A stretch of 64,000 bases of DNA, from positions 23,339-87,338 of the forward strand of contig DASWWC010000070.1 of NCBI GenBank assembly GCA_036401055.1, read 5' to 3'. The stretch is from Pelomonas sp036401055. Its GTDB lineage: Bacteria > Pseudomonadota > Gammaproteobacteria > Burkholderiales > Burkholderiaceae_C. The notes under the pieces were generated by a model. The model was not told the DNA's origin and did not search any database. It saw nothing but the letters and a program-made list of their open reading frames with translations. The position numbers and the translations under genes were made by a program. Below, in pieces: positions 34,317 through 42,693 of the stretch (positions within the stretch are counted from its first letter, which is position 1; every line of letters begins with the position of its first letter).

Positions 34317-35573
34317 TCAAGCCAGGGTCAGCAGCCTGTCCGCCATGCGTGCCGCCGCGCCGCGATGGGCCGCCGAGAACGCCAGCGCACGCAAGCCCAT
34401 GGCCCGGCGTGCTCCGGAGTCGGCGCACAGCTGCAGGCCGCGCGCCACCGCGCCACCGAGGTCGGCGCAGCGCTCGGCGGCGCCGGCGGCCAGCGCCAGT
34501 TCGGTGGCCTCGGCGAAATTGAAGGTGTGCGGCCCGGCCAGCACGGGGCAGCCGCAGGCGGCAGCCTCGATGAGGTTCTGCCCGCCCAGTGGCTCGAAGC
34601 TGCCGCCCAGCAAGGCCACGCTGGCCAGGCCGTAGTACACCGGCATCTCGCGCATGGAGTCGCCCAGCCAGACATCGGCCTGCAGCGCCTCGGCTGGCGG
34701 CTCGTCGCTCCAGCCGCTGCGGCGGGCGAGCTTGAGGCCAGCGCCTGCTATCAGCGCGGCGATCTCGTCGAAGCGCTGCGGATGGCGCGGCACGATGGCC
34801 AACAGCGGGCGCGGCGCGGGCTGTTTGAGCCATCCGGCCAGCAGCGCGGCTTCCTCGCCTTCGCGGCTGACGGCCAGCATCAGCACCGGCCGGCCCAGCC
34901 GTGCGGCCCAGGCCTGGCCACGGGCGATGAGCGCGGCGTCCACGGCGATGTCGTACTTGAGGTTGCCCGCCACCTCCACGCGTGGGGCGCCCATCACGCG
35001 CAGGCGTTCCGCGTCGGACTCGGTCTGCGCCAGTGCCAGCGTCATGCGCTGCGCGGCCGGGCGCAACAGCGCGCCAAAGCGCTGGCCCTGGCGCAGGCTT
35101 TTCTCGGACAGCCGTGCATTGGCCAGCACCATCTTCACGCCGGCCTTCTCGGCCTCGCGCTGCAGCATGGGCCAGACCTCGGTCTCCATCAGCACGCCGA
35201 GCCGGGGCTGCCAGTGGCGCAGGAAGCGCCGTACCGCGCCGGGCGTGTCATACGGCAGCCAAGCCTGAGCATCGCCATCGCGCAGCAAGGCCTGGCCGGC
35301 CTCGCGGCCGGTGGCGGTGGAATGGGTCAGCAGCAGGCGCAGCGACGGGTCGCGGGCGCGCAGTGCGTCGATCAAGGCGCTGGCGGCGCGCGTCTCGCCC
35401 AGCGACACGGCGTGGATCCACAGCCGGCCAGGTTCAGCCGTACCGCGGTAGAAGCCCAGCCGCTCGGCCAGCGCGTGGCGGTACAGCGCCTCTTGGGCGC
35501 CGCGCCGCCACAGGCGCAGCAGGTAGAAGGGGGTCAACAACCGCAGCAGCGCGGCATAGACCCACAGTGCCAT
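34317..35573 (-). CDS. waaA: 3-deoxy-D-manno-octulosonic acid (Kdo) transferase WaaA
   Basis: 418 residues from ATG 35573, overlapping the upstream mutase stop (ATGA). The N-terminal membrane-associated segment is followed by the family motifs LWIHAVSLGETRAA, LLTHSTATGREAG, WLPYDTPGAVRRFL, LMETEVWPM and NARLSEKS, and in the second GT-B lobe LLGGSFEPLGGQNLIEAAACGCPVL. It attaches Kdo to lipid A precursor at the inner membrane. Its place after a phosphohexomutase suits envelope sugar synthesis. Confidence 0.95.
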   Translation of the reverse strand: MALWVYAALLRLLTPFYLLRLWRRGAQEALYRHALAERLGFYRGTAEPGRLWIHAVSLGETRAASALIDALRARDPSLRLLLTHSTATGREAGQALLRDGDAQAWLPYDTPGAVRRFLRHWQPRLGVLMETEVWPMLQREAEKAGVKMVLANARLSEKSLRQGQRFGALLRPAAQRMTLALAQTESDAERLRVMGAPRVEVAGNLKYDIAVDAALIARGQAWAARLGRPVLMLAVSREGEEAALLAGWLKQPAPRPLLAIVPRHPQRFDEIAALIAGAGLKLARRSGWSDEPPAEALQADVWLGDSMREMPVYYGLASVALLGGSFEPLGGQNLIEAAACGCPVLAGPHTFNFAEATELALAAGAAERCADLGGAVARGLQLCADSGARRAMGLRALAFSAAHRGAAARMADRLLTLA

Positions 35574-36970
35574 CAGTGGCCCGCGGCGAAGGTCGCGTCC
35601 GGCTTCACGCGCTTGAGCTGGGCCAGCACGTCGTGCTGGATGCGCTCCAGCGCCTCGGGCGTGTGGCCCTCGAAGCGCAGCACCAGCACCGGCGTGGTGT
35701 TGGACGGGCGGATCAGGCCGAAGCCGTCCGCGTACTCGAAGCGCATGCCGTCGATGGTGTTGATCTCCAGCACGCCCGGCAGGTCGGCAGCGGTGACGAC
35801 CTCCTTGAGCTTCTTGACGACCTCGTGGTGCTCGCCTTCGGCGCAGGGCACGTTGATCTCGGGCGTGTTGAAGCTGTTGGGCAGGCCCTTCAGTGTGGCG
35901 CTGGGGTCGGCGTCGCGGCTCAGGATCTCCAGCATGCGGCCGGCCGTGTACATCGCGTCGTCGAAGCCGTACCAGCGCTCGCTGAAGAAGATGTGGCCCG
36001 ACAGCTCGCCGGCCAGCGGCGCGCCGGTTTCCTTCAGCTTGGCCTTGGCCAGCGAGTGGCCGGTCATCCACATCAGCGGTTTGCCGCCGTGTTCCTTGAT
36101 CCACGGTGCCAGGCGCTGCGTGCACTTGACGTCGAAGATGATCTCGGCGCCCGGCTTGCGCTTGAGGATGTCCGCGGCCAGCAGCATGATCTGGCGGTCC
36201 GGCATGATCATCTCGCCGTCCTTGGTGACGATGCCGAGGCGGTCGCCGTCACCGTCGAAGGCTAGGCCCAGTTCGGCGTCGGTCGCGTGGACGATCTTCT
36301 TCAGGTCTTCCAGGTTCTCGGGGCGGCTGGGATCGGGGTGGTGGTTGGGGAAGTCGCCGTCCACCTTGGAGAAAATGTCCACGACCTCGCAGCCCAGCGC
36401 GCGCAGGATGGCCGGGGCAGAGGCGCCCGGGATGCCGTTGCCGCTGTCGACGACGACCTTCATCGGGCGGGCCAGCTTGCAGTCCTTGACGATGCGGGCG
36501 GCGTACTCGGGCCCCACGTCCATGGTGCCCACGCGGCCCTTGCCGGTGGCGTAGTCCTCGGTCTCGATGCGCTTCCTTAGGCCCTGGATCTGCTCGCCGT
36601 ACACGGCGGCGCCCTTGAGCACCATCTTGAAGCCGTTGTAGTCCTTGGGGTTGTGGCTGCCCGTGACCATGATGCCGGAGTTGCAGCCATGCTTGCCACG
36701 CGTGGCCGCGACGTAGTACAGCATGGGCGTCGTCACGGCGCCGATGTCCACGACGTCCAGGCCGGTGCTCTGCAGGCCGCGCACCAGCGCGGCCACCAGG
36801 CCGGGGCCGGACAGGCGGCCGTCGCGCCCCACGGCCACGGCCTTTTCGCCCAGCGCCTTGGCCTCGGTGCCGAAGGCCCGGCCCAGGTGCTCGGCAAGCT
36901 CCTCGTTCAGCGTCGTGCCGACGACGCCGCGGATGTCATAGGCCTTGAAGATGGAAGCGTGGACCTGCAT
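35573..36970 (-). CDS. Phosphomannomutase/phosphoglucomutase (AlgC-type)
   Basis: 465 residues from ATG 36970 (MQVHASIFKAYDIRG), close to the 463 of AlgC. The phosphoserine loop is TGSHNPKDYNGFK, the metal loop is DGDGDRLG and the sugar loop is in CAEGEHHEV. The last domain carries RPSNTTPVLVLRFEG for phosphate binding. It interconverts 1- and 6-phosphates of mannose or glucose to feed LPS and exopolysaccharide synthesis. It is coupled to waaA and divergent from a sensor kinase across 135 bases (36971-37105), which hold no gene. Confidence 0.93.
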   Translation of the reverse strand: MQVHASIFKAYDIRGVVGTTLNEELAEHLGRAFGTEAKALGEKAVAVGRDGRLSGPGLVAALVRGLQSTGLDVVDIGAVTTPMLYYVAATRGKHGCNSGIMVTGSHNPKDYNGFKMVLKGAAVYGEQIQGLRKRIETEDYATGKGRVGTMDVGPEYAARIVKDCKLARPMKVVVDSGNGIPGASAPAILRALGCEVVDIFSKVDGDFPNHHPDPSRPENLEDLKKIVHATDAELGLAFDGDGDRLGIVTKDGEMIMPDRQIMLLAADILKRKPGAEIIFDVKCTQRLAPWIKEHGGKPLMWMTGHSLAKAKLKETGAPLAGELSGHIFFSERWYGFDDAMYTAGRMLEILSRDADPSATLKGLPNSFNTPEINVPCAEGEHHEVVKKLKEVVTAADLPGVLEINTIDGMRFEYADGFGLIRPSNTTPVLVLRFEGHTPEALERIQHDVLAQLKRVKPDATFAAGH

Positions 36971-37105
36971 GAATTCCCTCGAAAGCTGGGTTTGAAATCG
37001 CGGCGGATTGTAGGCAGCCCCCATGGCTGTCCGTCTGTCGCGCCGGCTGTCGATCCGTCACTCATGCAAGGGGCATGCCGCGGGGGCTTCCTACACTCGC
37101 GGCCC

Positions 37106-38236
37106 ATGACGTTCAAAGCGGAATTCGCCCAGGCCGTGCGCAACCAGCGCGTGCTGATGAAGCACCGGCCCGACCGGCTGCGCGTGCGGATGGTCATCTA
37201 CCTGATCTGGATGCTGGGCTTCGGCTTCTTCTTTGCAGCCATCCATGGTTTTCAGAACGGGCGGCTCGGGGCGGTGGCCTGGTGGCGGCAGGACGTGCCG
37301 GGGCACCTGCTCGTCAGCGCCTGCGTGACGGGCTGCTTCTTCGTCGTGTTCCGCGGCTTCGAGAAGCTCGCGCCGCAGCGCTGGATCGACACCGTCGTCG
37401 GCTGGAGGGACTGGCGCGCCGGCATTTTCTACACGGGCTTGTCTGTCTTCAGCTCGGCGATCGGCGTCGTCATCGGCCTGGCCGCCGTCGACCTGGTCTG
37501 GGCGATGCCCGGCTGGTACCGGGCGCTGGGCAATCCGGGGTTCTGGGGCCAGTTCCTGGGCATCTCCGCGCTCGTCTCCCTGTTCATCGGCTGGCGCTAC
37601 CGCGCGCGCTGGATGCATGAGCGCATGCAGGCCCGCGTCACCGAGGCCCAGCTGCGCCTGCTGCAAGGCCAGATCGAGCCGCATTTCCTGTTCAACACGC
37701 TGGCCAACGTGCAAAGCCTCATCGACTTCGACCCCGAGCGGGCCAAGCTGATGCTGGAGCGTTTCACCGACTACCTGCGCAGCAGCCTCGGCCAACTGCG
37801 CGGCGAGCAGACGACGCTGGCCCAGGAGTTCGCGATGCTGGAGGCCTACCTCGGCCTGATGCAGCTGCGCATGGGCGAGCGGCTGCGCGTGCGCCTGCTG
37901 CTGCCCGCCGAGCTGAACGGCTTCGAGCTGCCGCCGTTGCTGCTTCAGCCGCTGGTGGAGAACGCCATCCACCACGGGCTGGAGCCCAAGATCGCCGGCG
38001 GCGAGATCGTCGTCGGCGCCCGTCGAGAGGACGGCATGCTGCTTCTCGACGTCGAGGACGACGGCCAGGGCTTGGAGGCGCCAAAGCGCCGCGCCGGCAA
38101 CGGGGTCGCGCTCGACAACATCCGCGCCCGGCTCACCGCCCGCTGGGGCGCCTCTGCCACGCTGGAGCTGCAGCCCCGCGACGGTGGCGGCACGCGCTCC
38201 CGCATCAAGATCCCCTTGGCCACACTTCCATCATGA
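37106..38236 (+). CDS. Sensor histidine kinase, LytS/AlgZ type
   Basis: 376 residues from ATG 37106. Four hydrophobic segments (about 30-47, 66-82, 108-130 and 148-163) anchor it. The His_kinase motif is LQGQIEPHFLFNTLANVQSLI with phospho-acceptor His193. The ATPase domain has LVENAIHHGLEPK (N box) and DDGQGL (G box). The partner regulator starts inside its stop codon. AlgZ/AlgR-type pairs control pili, alginate and virulence traits in other proteobacteria; targets here are unknown. Confidence 0.92.
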   Translation: MTFKAEFAQAVRNQRVLMKHRPDRLRVRMVIYLIWMLGFGFFFAAIHGFQNGRLGAVAWWRQDVPGHLLVSACVTGCFFVVFRGFEKLAPQRWIDTVVGWRDWRAGIFYTGLSVFSSAIGVVIGLAAVDLVWAMPGWYRALGNPGFWGQFLGISALVSLFIGWRYRARWMHERMQARVTEAQLRLLQGQIEPHFLFNTLANVQSLIDFDPERAKLMLERFTDYLRSSLGQLRGEQTTLAQEFAMLEAYLGLMQLRMGERLRVRLLLPAELNGFELPPLLLQPLVENAIHHGLEPKIAGGEIVVGARREDGMLLLDVEDDGQGLEAPKRRAGNGVALDNIRARLTARWGASATLELQPRDGGGTRSRIKIPLATLPS

Positions 38237-38979
38237 CCACTGCACTCATCGCCGACGACGAACCGCACCTCGCGCAGTACTTGAAGGCCCAGCTCGCCCA
38301 AGCCTGGCCCGAGTTGGAAATCGTCAGGATCGCCGCCCACGGCATCGAGGCGGCCGACGCCATCGCCGAACTGCAACCCGACGTCGCCTTCCTCGACATC
38401 CAGATGCCCGGCATGACCGGCCTGGAAGTGGCGCAGGGCATCGAGGGCGGCACGCGCGTCGTCTTCGTGACGGCCTACGACCAGTACGCCGTGGACGCCT
38501 TCGAGGCGCGCGCGGTGGACTATCTGCTCAAACCACTGAAGGCGGACCGCCTGGCCCGCTGCATCGAGCGCCTGCGCGCCGCCGCACCCGCGGAGAGCGA
38601 CAGCGCGCTGGCCGAGACGCTCAAGCGCCTTCTGCCCGCCGCGGCAGCGCCCGCGAAGCTGCGCTACATCCGCGCCGCGCAAGGCGATCTGACGCACCAG
38701 GTGCCGGTGGACGAGGTGCTGTTCTTCCATGCCGACGACAAGTACACCATCGTGCAGACGGCCACGGCCGAGCACCTGATCCGCACGCCCATCTTCGAGC
38801 TGGCGGGCCAGCTGGACCCGGACCGCTTCTGGCAGGTGCACCGCTCCACCATCATCAACCTGGACCACCTCGCCGGCACGCGCCGCGACGAGCAGAGCCG
38901 GCTGTTCGTGCGCGTGCGCGGGCAGGCTCGCGAGTTGCCGGTCAGCCGCGCCTACGTCCACCTGTTCAAGGCCATGTAG
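38233..38979 (+). CDS. LytTR-family response regulator (AlgR-like)
   Basis: 248 residues. The receiver domain (1-120) has the acidic pair in IADDE, phospho-acceptor Asp55 (FLDIQMPG), and Thr and Lys switch residues (FVTAYDQYAVDAFEARAVDYLLKPL). The LytTR DNA-binding domain (about 145-245) contains DEVLFFHADDKYT and FWQVHRSTIINL. It is the cognate regulator of the adjacent kinase, with an ATGA overlap. LytTR proteins bind paired direct repeats; no obvious target pair was found nearby. Confidence 0.93.
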   Translation: MTTALIADDEPHLAQYLKAQLAQAWPELEIVRIAAHGIEAADAIAELQPDVAFLDIQMPGMTGLEVAQGIEGGTRVVFVTAYDQYAVDAFEARAVDYLLKPLKADRLARCIERLRAAAPAESDSALAETLKRLLPAAAAPAKLRYIRAAQGDLTHQVPVDEVLFFHADDKYTIVQTATAEHLIRTPIFELAGQLDPDRFWQVHRSTIINLDHLAGTRRDEQSRLFVRVRGQARELPVSRAYVHLFKAM

Positions 38980-38988
38980 CGGCCAGCG

Positions 38989-39021
38989 GCGGGTTAGAGT
39001 CGCGGTGACTCCGCAACCCGC
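38989..39021. other. Nested hairpin between regulator and binding-protein genes
   Basis: GCGGGTT/AACCCGC (38989-38995 and 39015-39021) encloses GAGTC/GACTC (38997-39001 and 39007-39011) around a 5-base loop. It fills the 45-base gap and ends three bases before the next ATG. No T-run follows. It could help end the upstream transcript or mask the downstream start. Confidence 0.45.
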
Positions 39022-39024
39022 GCC

Positions 39025-39768
39025 ATGCCGTCCCGCCGTGCCTTGCCCTTCGCCCTGGTCAGCCTGCTTGCGGGCGTGACCGGCCCGGCCCTTGCAGCCA
39101 AGGCCCTCTGGGTCAGCCACGACGTGCCGCCCTATTTGTGGCAGGGGGCCAAGGGGCTGGAGGGCTACGTCTTCGATCTGTACCAGCGGGTGGCCAGGCA
39201 GGCGGGGCTGGAGACCGAGCTGCATTTCTATCCCTTCGCCCGCGCGTTCCGCATGCTGGAGTCGGGCCAGGCCCAGGCCGCCCTCGTCGTCACGCGCTCG
39301 CCGGACCGCGAGGCGCGATTCCGCTGGCTGTATCCGGTCGGGCGCTTCCGCTTCGCCATCTTCACCCGGCCGTCCCTCGGCGTGGCGCCGACTACCGTCA
39401 ACGAGCTGAAGGTGCATCGCGTCGGCTCGCTGCGTGCCTCGACCAGCCGCACCATGCTCGAAGTGGCGGGGGTCGCCCATGTCGTGGAAGGCAAGGACTA
39501 CGCCGAACTGCTGTTGCTGCTGAACCGCGGCGTCGTCGACGCCGTCGTCGGCCCGGAATCGGTGCTGCGCTCCATGGATGCCCGCGACGGTGGTGACGCG
39601 ATGCGCGTGACCGCACTGGACAGCGGCTACGACTTCTACACGGCCGCCGGTCCGGGGATGAGCGAGGCCGTGGCGCAGCGCGTGCGCGCCGCCTACCAGC
39701 AGCTCGTCGATGGCGGCGTCGTCGCCCAGTTGCGCAAAGCCCATCCGGAGGCCACGATCCCGGATTGA
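39025..39768 (+). CDS. Periplasmic solute-binding protein (SBP_bac_3-like)
   Basis: 247 residues with a signal peptide ending near ALA-A. The remainder resembles the type II periplasmic binding fold of amino-acid-type ABC transporters: GLEGYVFDLYQRVARQAG, FYPFARAFRMLESGQAQAALVVTRSPDR, LKVHRVGSLRAST and a terminal VAQLRKAHPEA. No permease or ATPase gene adjoins it, so it may be an orphan receptor or sensor. Its ligand cannot be inferred. Confidence 0.8.
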   Translation: MPSRRALPFALVSLLAGVTGPALAAKALWVSHDVPPYLWQGAKGLEGYVFDLYQRVARQAGLETELHFYPFARAFRMLESGQAQAALVVTRSPDREARFRWLYPVGRFRFAIFTRPSLGVAPTTVNELKVHRVGSLRASTSRTMLEVAGVAHVVEGKDYAELLLLLNRGVVDAVVGPESVLRSMDARDGGDAMRVTALDSGYDFYTAAGPGMSEAVAQRVRAAYQQLVDGGVVAQLRKAHPEATIPD

Positions 39769-39784
39769 ACGGCATGTCCGAAAA

Positions 39785-39801
39785 CTGCCAGAACCTGGCA
39801 G
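39785..39801. promoter_or_regulatory. Inverted repeat upstream of the Ada-AlkA gene
   Basis: CTGCCAG and CTGGCAG pair perfectly over AAC, 23 bases before the ATG of the Ada-AlkA fusion. It may be an operator for that protein, which has its own AraC-type DNA-binding domain, or a weak terminator for the binding-protein gene. No classical Ada box is evident. Confidence 0.4.
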
Positions 39802-39823
39802 GAGGCCGGCCTAGACTGGCTGC

Positions 39824-41266
39824 ATGTTGTCCGCGCCCCTGCCTCCCGATGCCGCCTACGCCGCCCTGCAGGCGCGCGATGCCCGCTTCGACGGCCGGCT
39901 CTACGTGGGCGTCACGTCCACGGGCATCTACTGCCGGCCCATCTGCCGCGTCCGCCTGCCGCGGCGCGAGAACTGCCGCTTCTTCTCGACGGCCGCCCAG
40001 GCCGAGGCGGAGTGCTTCCGCCCCTGCATGAAATGTCGTCCCGAGCTGGCGCCGCGGGCGCTGCCGTGGACGACCATGGATGCCTCGCGCACGCTGGCCA
40101 GCCAGGCCGCTGCCTGGCTGGACGCCTGCGATGACGCCGACGCCAGTGTCGAAGACCTGGCGAAGCACCTCGGCATCACCAGCCGCCATCTGCGCCGCAT
40201 CTTCCAGGCCGAGCACGGCGTGGCGCCGCTTCAGTACCTGCAGACGCGCCGCCTGTTGCTGGCCAAGGCCTTGCTGACCGACAGCACGCTGCCGGTTCAG
40301 GAGATTGCGTTCGCAGCCGGCTTTGCCAGCCTGCGGCGCTTCAACGCGGCCTTCGTCGAGCACTACCGCCTGCAGCCCACGGCCCTGCGCCGCGAGGGCG
40401 GGGGCAGGGCGCCGCTGTCGCGCCTGCGTCTGAGCTACCGCGAGCCCTACGACCTGGCCGGCGTCGTGGCCTTCTTGACGCCGCGGGCGGTGGCCGGCGT
40501 GGAGGTGGTGGGCGACGGCGGCATCACGCGCAGCCTCGTGCTGACGCATGCCGGCCAGCGCCATGCAGGCTGGTTGCGCGTCACGTTCGACAAGCCGGGC
40601 GAGGTTGCCGTGGCGCTGTCGCCCACGCTGTGGCCGGCCGCCGGCTCGCTGCTGCCGCGGCTGCGCCGCTGGCTGGATCTGGACGCGGATCCCTTGCCCA
40701 TAGCCGCTGCGCTGGGCGATGGCGGCGTGCCCGGTCAGCGCCTGCCGGGTTGTCTGGACCGCTTCGAGCTGGCCGTGCGTGCCGTGCTGGGCCAGCAGGT
40801 CACCGTGGCCGCGGCGCGCACGCTGGCTGGCCGCTTTGTCGAGCGCTTTGGCGAGACCCTGCCCGGCGCACCCGAGGGCTGCACGCGGCTGTTCCCGTCG
40901 CCCGAGCGCATCGCCATGGCGACGCGCGACGACATCGCGTCGCTGGGCATCATCGGCCGGCGTGCCGACAGCCTCGTCGCGCTGGCCCAGGCCTGGCCCA
41001 CGCTGGCCTTTGCGCGCCGCGAGGGCGAGCCCGACGCCGCGGCAGCCCAGCTGTGCGGGATCCCGGGCATCGGCCCCTGGACGGCCAGCTACATGCTGAT
41101 GCGCGGCTGGTCCTGGCCCGACGCCTTCCCGCCCGGCGATGTGGTGCTGCGCAAGGCGCTCAGTGCCGGCGGGCCGCTGCTGCCGCCCAAGGCCTATCTC
41201 GCCGCGGCGGAACGCTACCGCCCCTACCGCAGCTACGCCGTCCTGCACCTCTGGAGACATTCATGA
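39824..41266 (+). CDS. Ada-AlkA fusion: methyl-phosphotriester sensor, AraC regulator and 3-methyladenine glycosylase
   Basis: 480 residues in three modules. The Ada zinc domain (1-80) has Cys37, Cys41, Cys68 and Cys71, matching the four Ada ligands one position off; Cys37 corresponds to the methyl-accepting Cys38. An AraC-type DNA-binding domain follows (about 95-190; ITSRHLRRIFQAEHG, EIAFAAGFASLRRFNAAF). The C-terminal AlkA domain (about 200-480) has AVLGQQVTVAAARTLAG and the helix-hairpin-helix GIPGIGPWTASYM with catalytic Asp in PPGDVVLRKAL. It should sense and repair alkylated DNA. It is coupled to ogt. Confidence 0.92.
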   Translation: MLSAPLPPDAAYAALQARDARFDGRLYVGVTSTGIYCRPICRVRLPRRENCRFFSTAAQAEAECFRPCMKCRPELAPRALPWTTMDASRTLASQAAAWLDACDDADASVEDLAKHLGITSRHLRRIFQAEHGVAPLQYLQTRRLLLAKALLTDSTLPVQEIAFAAGFASLRRFNAAFVEHYRLQPTALRREGGGRAPLSRLRLSYREPYDLAGVVAFLTPRAVAGVEVVGDGGITRSLVLTHAGQRHAGWLRVTFDKPGEVAVALSPTLWPAAGSLLPRLRRWLDLDADPLPIAAALGDGGVPGQRLPGCLDRFELAVRAVLGQQVTVAAARTLAGRFVERFGETLPGAPEGCTRLFPSPERIAMATRDDIASLGIIGRRADSLVALAQAWPTLAFARREGEPDAAAAQLCGIPGIGPWTASYMLMRGWSWPDAFPPGDVVLRKALSAGGPLLPPKAYLAAAERYRPYRSYAVLHLWRHS

Positions 41267-41751
41267 GCCACCACATCCTGCAAGCCCGCATCGCCACGCC
41301 GCTGGGCCCGCTGACGGCCGCGCGCAGCGCCGCGGGCCTGTCCGGCCTGTGGTTCGACGGCCAGAAGCACCACCCCGGCGTGCTGGACGTTCCCGCGGAC
41401 GACGGCGATGACGCGGTGCTGTCCGCCACCGCCGCCGCGCTGACGGCCTATTTCAGCGGCAAACCGTTCACGCTGCCACCGCTGGACCCGGCCGGCACGG
41501 CCTTCCAGCGCGAGGTCTGGCAGGCGCTGCTGGACATCCAGCCGGGTTCGCCCGACACCTACGGCCACCTGGCCGGGCGGCTGGGCCGCGCGCAGGCGGC
41601 GCGGGCGCTGGGCGCGGCGGTGGGGCGCAATCCCATCTCCATCCTGATTCCCTGCCACCGCGTCGTCGGCGCCGATGGCTCGCTGACCGGCTATGCCGGC
41701 GGGCTGGACCGCAAGAAAGCCTTGCTGAGCCTGGAGGGCGCCGCGGCATGA
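41263..41751 (+). CDS. ogt: Methylated-DNA-[protein]-cysteine S-methyltransferase Ogt
   Basis: 162 residues from ATG 41263, overlapping the Ada-AlkA stop. The active-site motif IPCHRVVGADGSLTGYAGG carries the methyl-accepting cysteine, and FQREVWQALLDIQPG and ARALGAAVGRNP form the DNA-binding helix-turn-helix and its lead-in. It transfers methyl groups from O6-methylguanine to itself in a single turnover. With the upstream glycosylase it completes an adaptive-response operon. Its stop overlaps the next start. Confidence 0.95.
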   Translation: MSHHILQARIATPLGPLTAARSAAGLSGLWFDGQKHHPGVLDVPADDGDDAVLSATAAALTAYFSGKPFTLPPLDPAGTAFQREVWQALLDIQPGSPDTYGHLAGRLGRAQAARALGAAVGRNPISILIPCHRVVGADGSLTGYAGGLDRKKALLSLEGAAA

Positions 41752-42635
41752 AGGCCTTCGACCTCGGTGAGCTGGTGCTGCTCGCGGCACTGTGGGGGGC
41801 GTCCTTTTTGTTCATGCGTCTGGGCGCCCATGAGTTCGGGCCCATCGCGCTGGCCTTTGTGCGCGTGGGCTTGGCCACCGTGCTGCTGGTACCCCTGCTG
41901 GCCTCGCGCGGCGGCCTGGCCGCGCTGCGCACGCACTGGAAGGCGCTGCTGCTGGTGGGCGCCTTGAACAGCGCCATCCCGTTTGCGCTGTTCTCGTTCG
42001 CGGCGCTGTCCATCACCGCCGGGTTGTCCAGCATCGTCAATGCGACGACACCGCTGTGGACGGCCGTCGTCGCCTTCGTCTGGCTGCGCCAGGGGCTGAC
42101 CCCGCTGCGCGCGCTGGGCCTGGTCATCGGCTTTGCGGGCGTGGCCTTTCTGGCGTGGGACAAGGCCAGCTTCAAGCCCGGCGCCGACCACAGCGGCTTC
42201 TGGGCTCTCGTCGCTTGCCTGGGCGCCACGCTGTGCTACGGCCTCGCCGCCAATGCGACCAAGCGCTTTCTGTCGGGCGTGGCACCGCTGGCCGTGGCCA
42301 CCGGCAGCCAGGCCGCCGCGACGCTGCTGCTGGCGCTGCCGGCGGCCTGGCTGTGGCCTGCGACCATGCCGGGCGGCGTGGCCTGGGGCAGCGCGCTGGG
42401 GCTGGCCGTGCTGTGCACCGCCCTGGCATACATCCTGTACTTCCGGCTGATGAGCCGCGTGGGGCCCACCAACGCGGTGTCGGTCACCTTCCTGATCCCG
42501 CTGTTCGCCATCCTGTGGGGCGCCTTGTTCCTGCAGGAGGCCGTCACGGCGCAGATGGTGGCGGGCGCTGCCATCGTGCTGGTGGGCATCGCGCTGGCGC
42601 TGGGGCTGGTCAAGGGGCGCGGGCAGTCATCTTGA
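41748..42635 (+). CDS. EamA-family (DMT superfamily) transporter
   Basis: 295 residues with about ten membrane helices in two EamA repeats (about 8-140 and 155-285). Landmarks are LLAALWGASFLFMRLGA, FVRVGLATVLL, SSIVNATTPLWTAVVAFV and, in the second half, RVGPTNAVSVTFLIPLFAILWGALFLQE. Members export amino acids or other metabolites. It is coupled to ogt by ATGA, although no functional link with alkylation repair is known. A 12-bp-stem hairpin follows the stop. Confidence 0.88.
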   Translation: MKAFDLGELVLLAALWGASFLFMRLGAHEFGPIALAFVRVGLATVLLVPLLASRGGLAALRTHWKALLLVGALNSAIPFALFSFAALSITAGLSSIVNATTPLWTAVVAFVWLRQGLTPLRALGLVIGFAGVAFLAWDKASFKPGADHSGFWALVACLGATLCYGLAANATKRFLSGVAPLAVATGSQAAATLLLALPAAWLWPATMPGGVAWGSALGLAVLCTALAYILYFRLMSRVGPTNAVSVTFLIPLFAILWGALFLQEAVTAQMVAGAAIVLVGIALALGLVKGRGQSS

Positions 42636-42639
42636 TGAG

Positions 42640-42673
42640 CGATCGCCGTGCTGCCACAGCGGCACGGCGATCG
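42640..42673. terminator. Strong hairpin after the EamA gene
   Basis: CGATCGCCGTGC (42640-42651) and GCACGGCGATCG (42662-42673) form a perfect 12-bp stem around a 10-base loop, five bases past the EamA stop. No T-run follows. It ends 20 bases before the GH43 start, so it may insulate that gene or act as an operator. Confidence 0.55.
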
Positions 42674-42693
42674 ATTCATAGACTGGCCGCACC

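Noticed and set aside
33273..36554. 1093-codon plus-strand open frame opposite the PepSY, waaA and mutase genes
   Set aside because: It crosses three well-supported minus-strand genes and their overlaps, and its product has no recognisable features.
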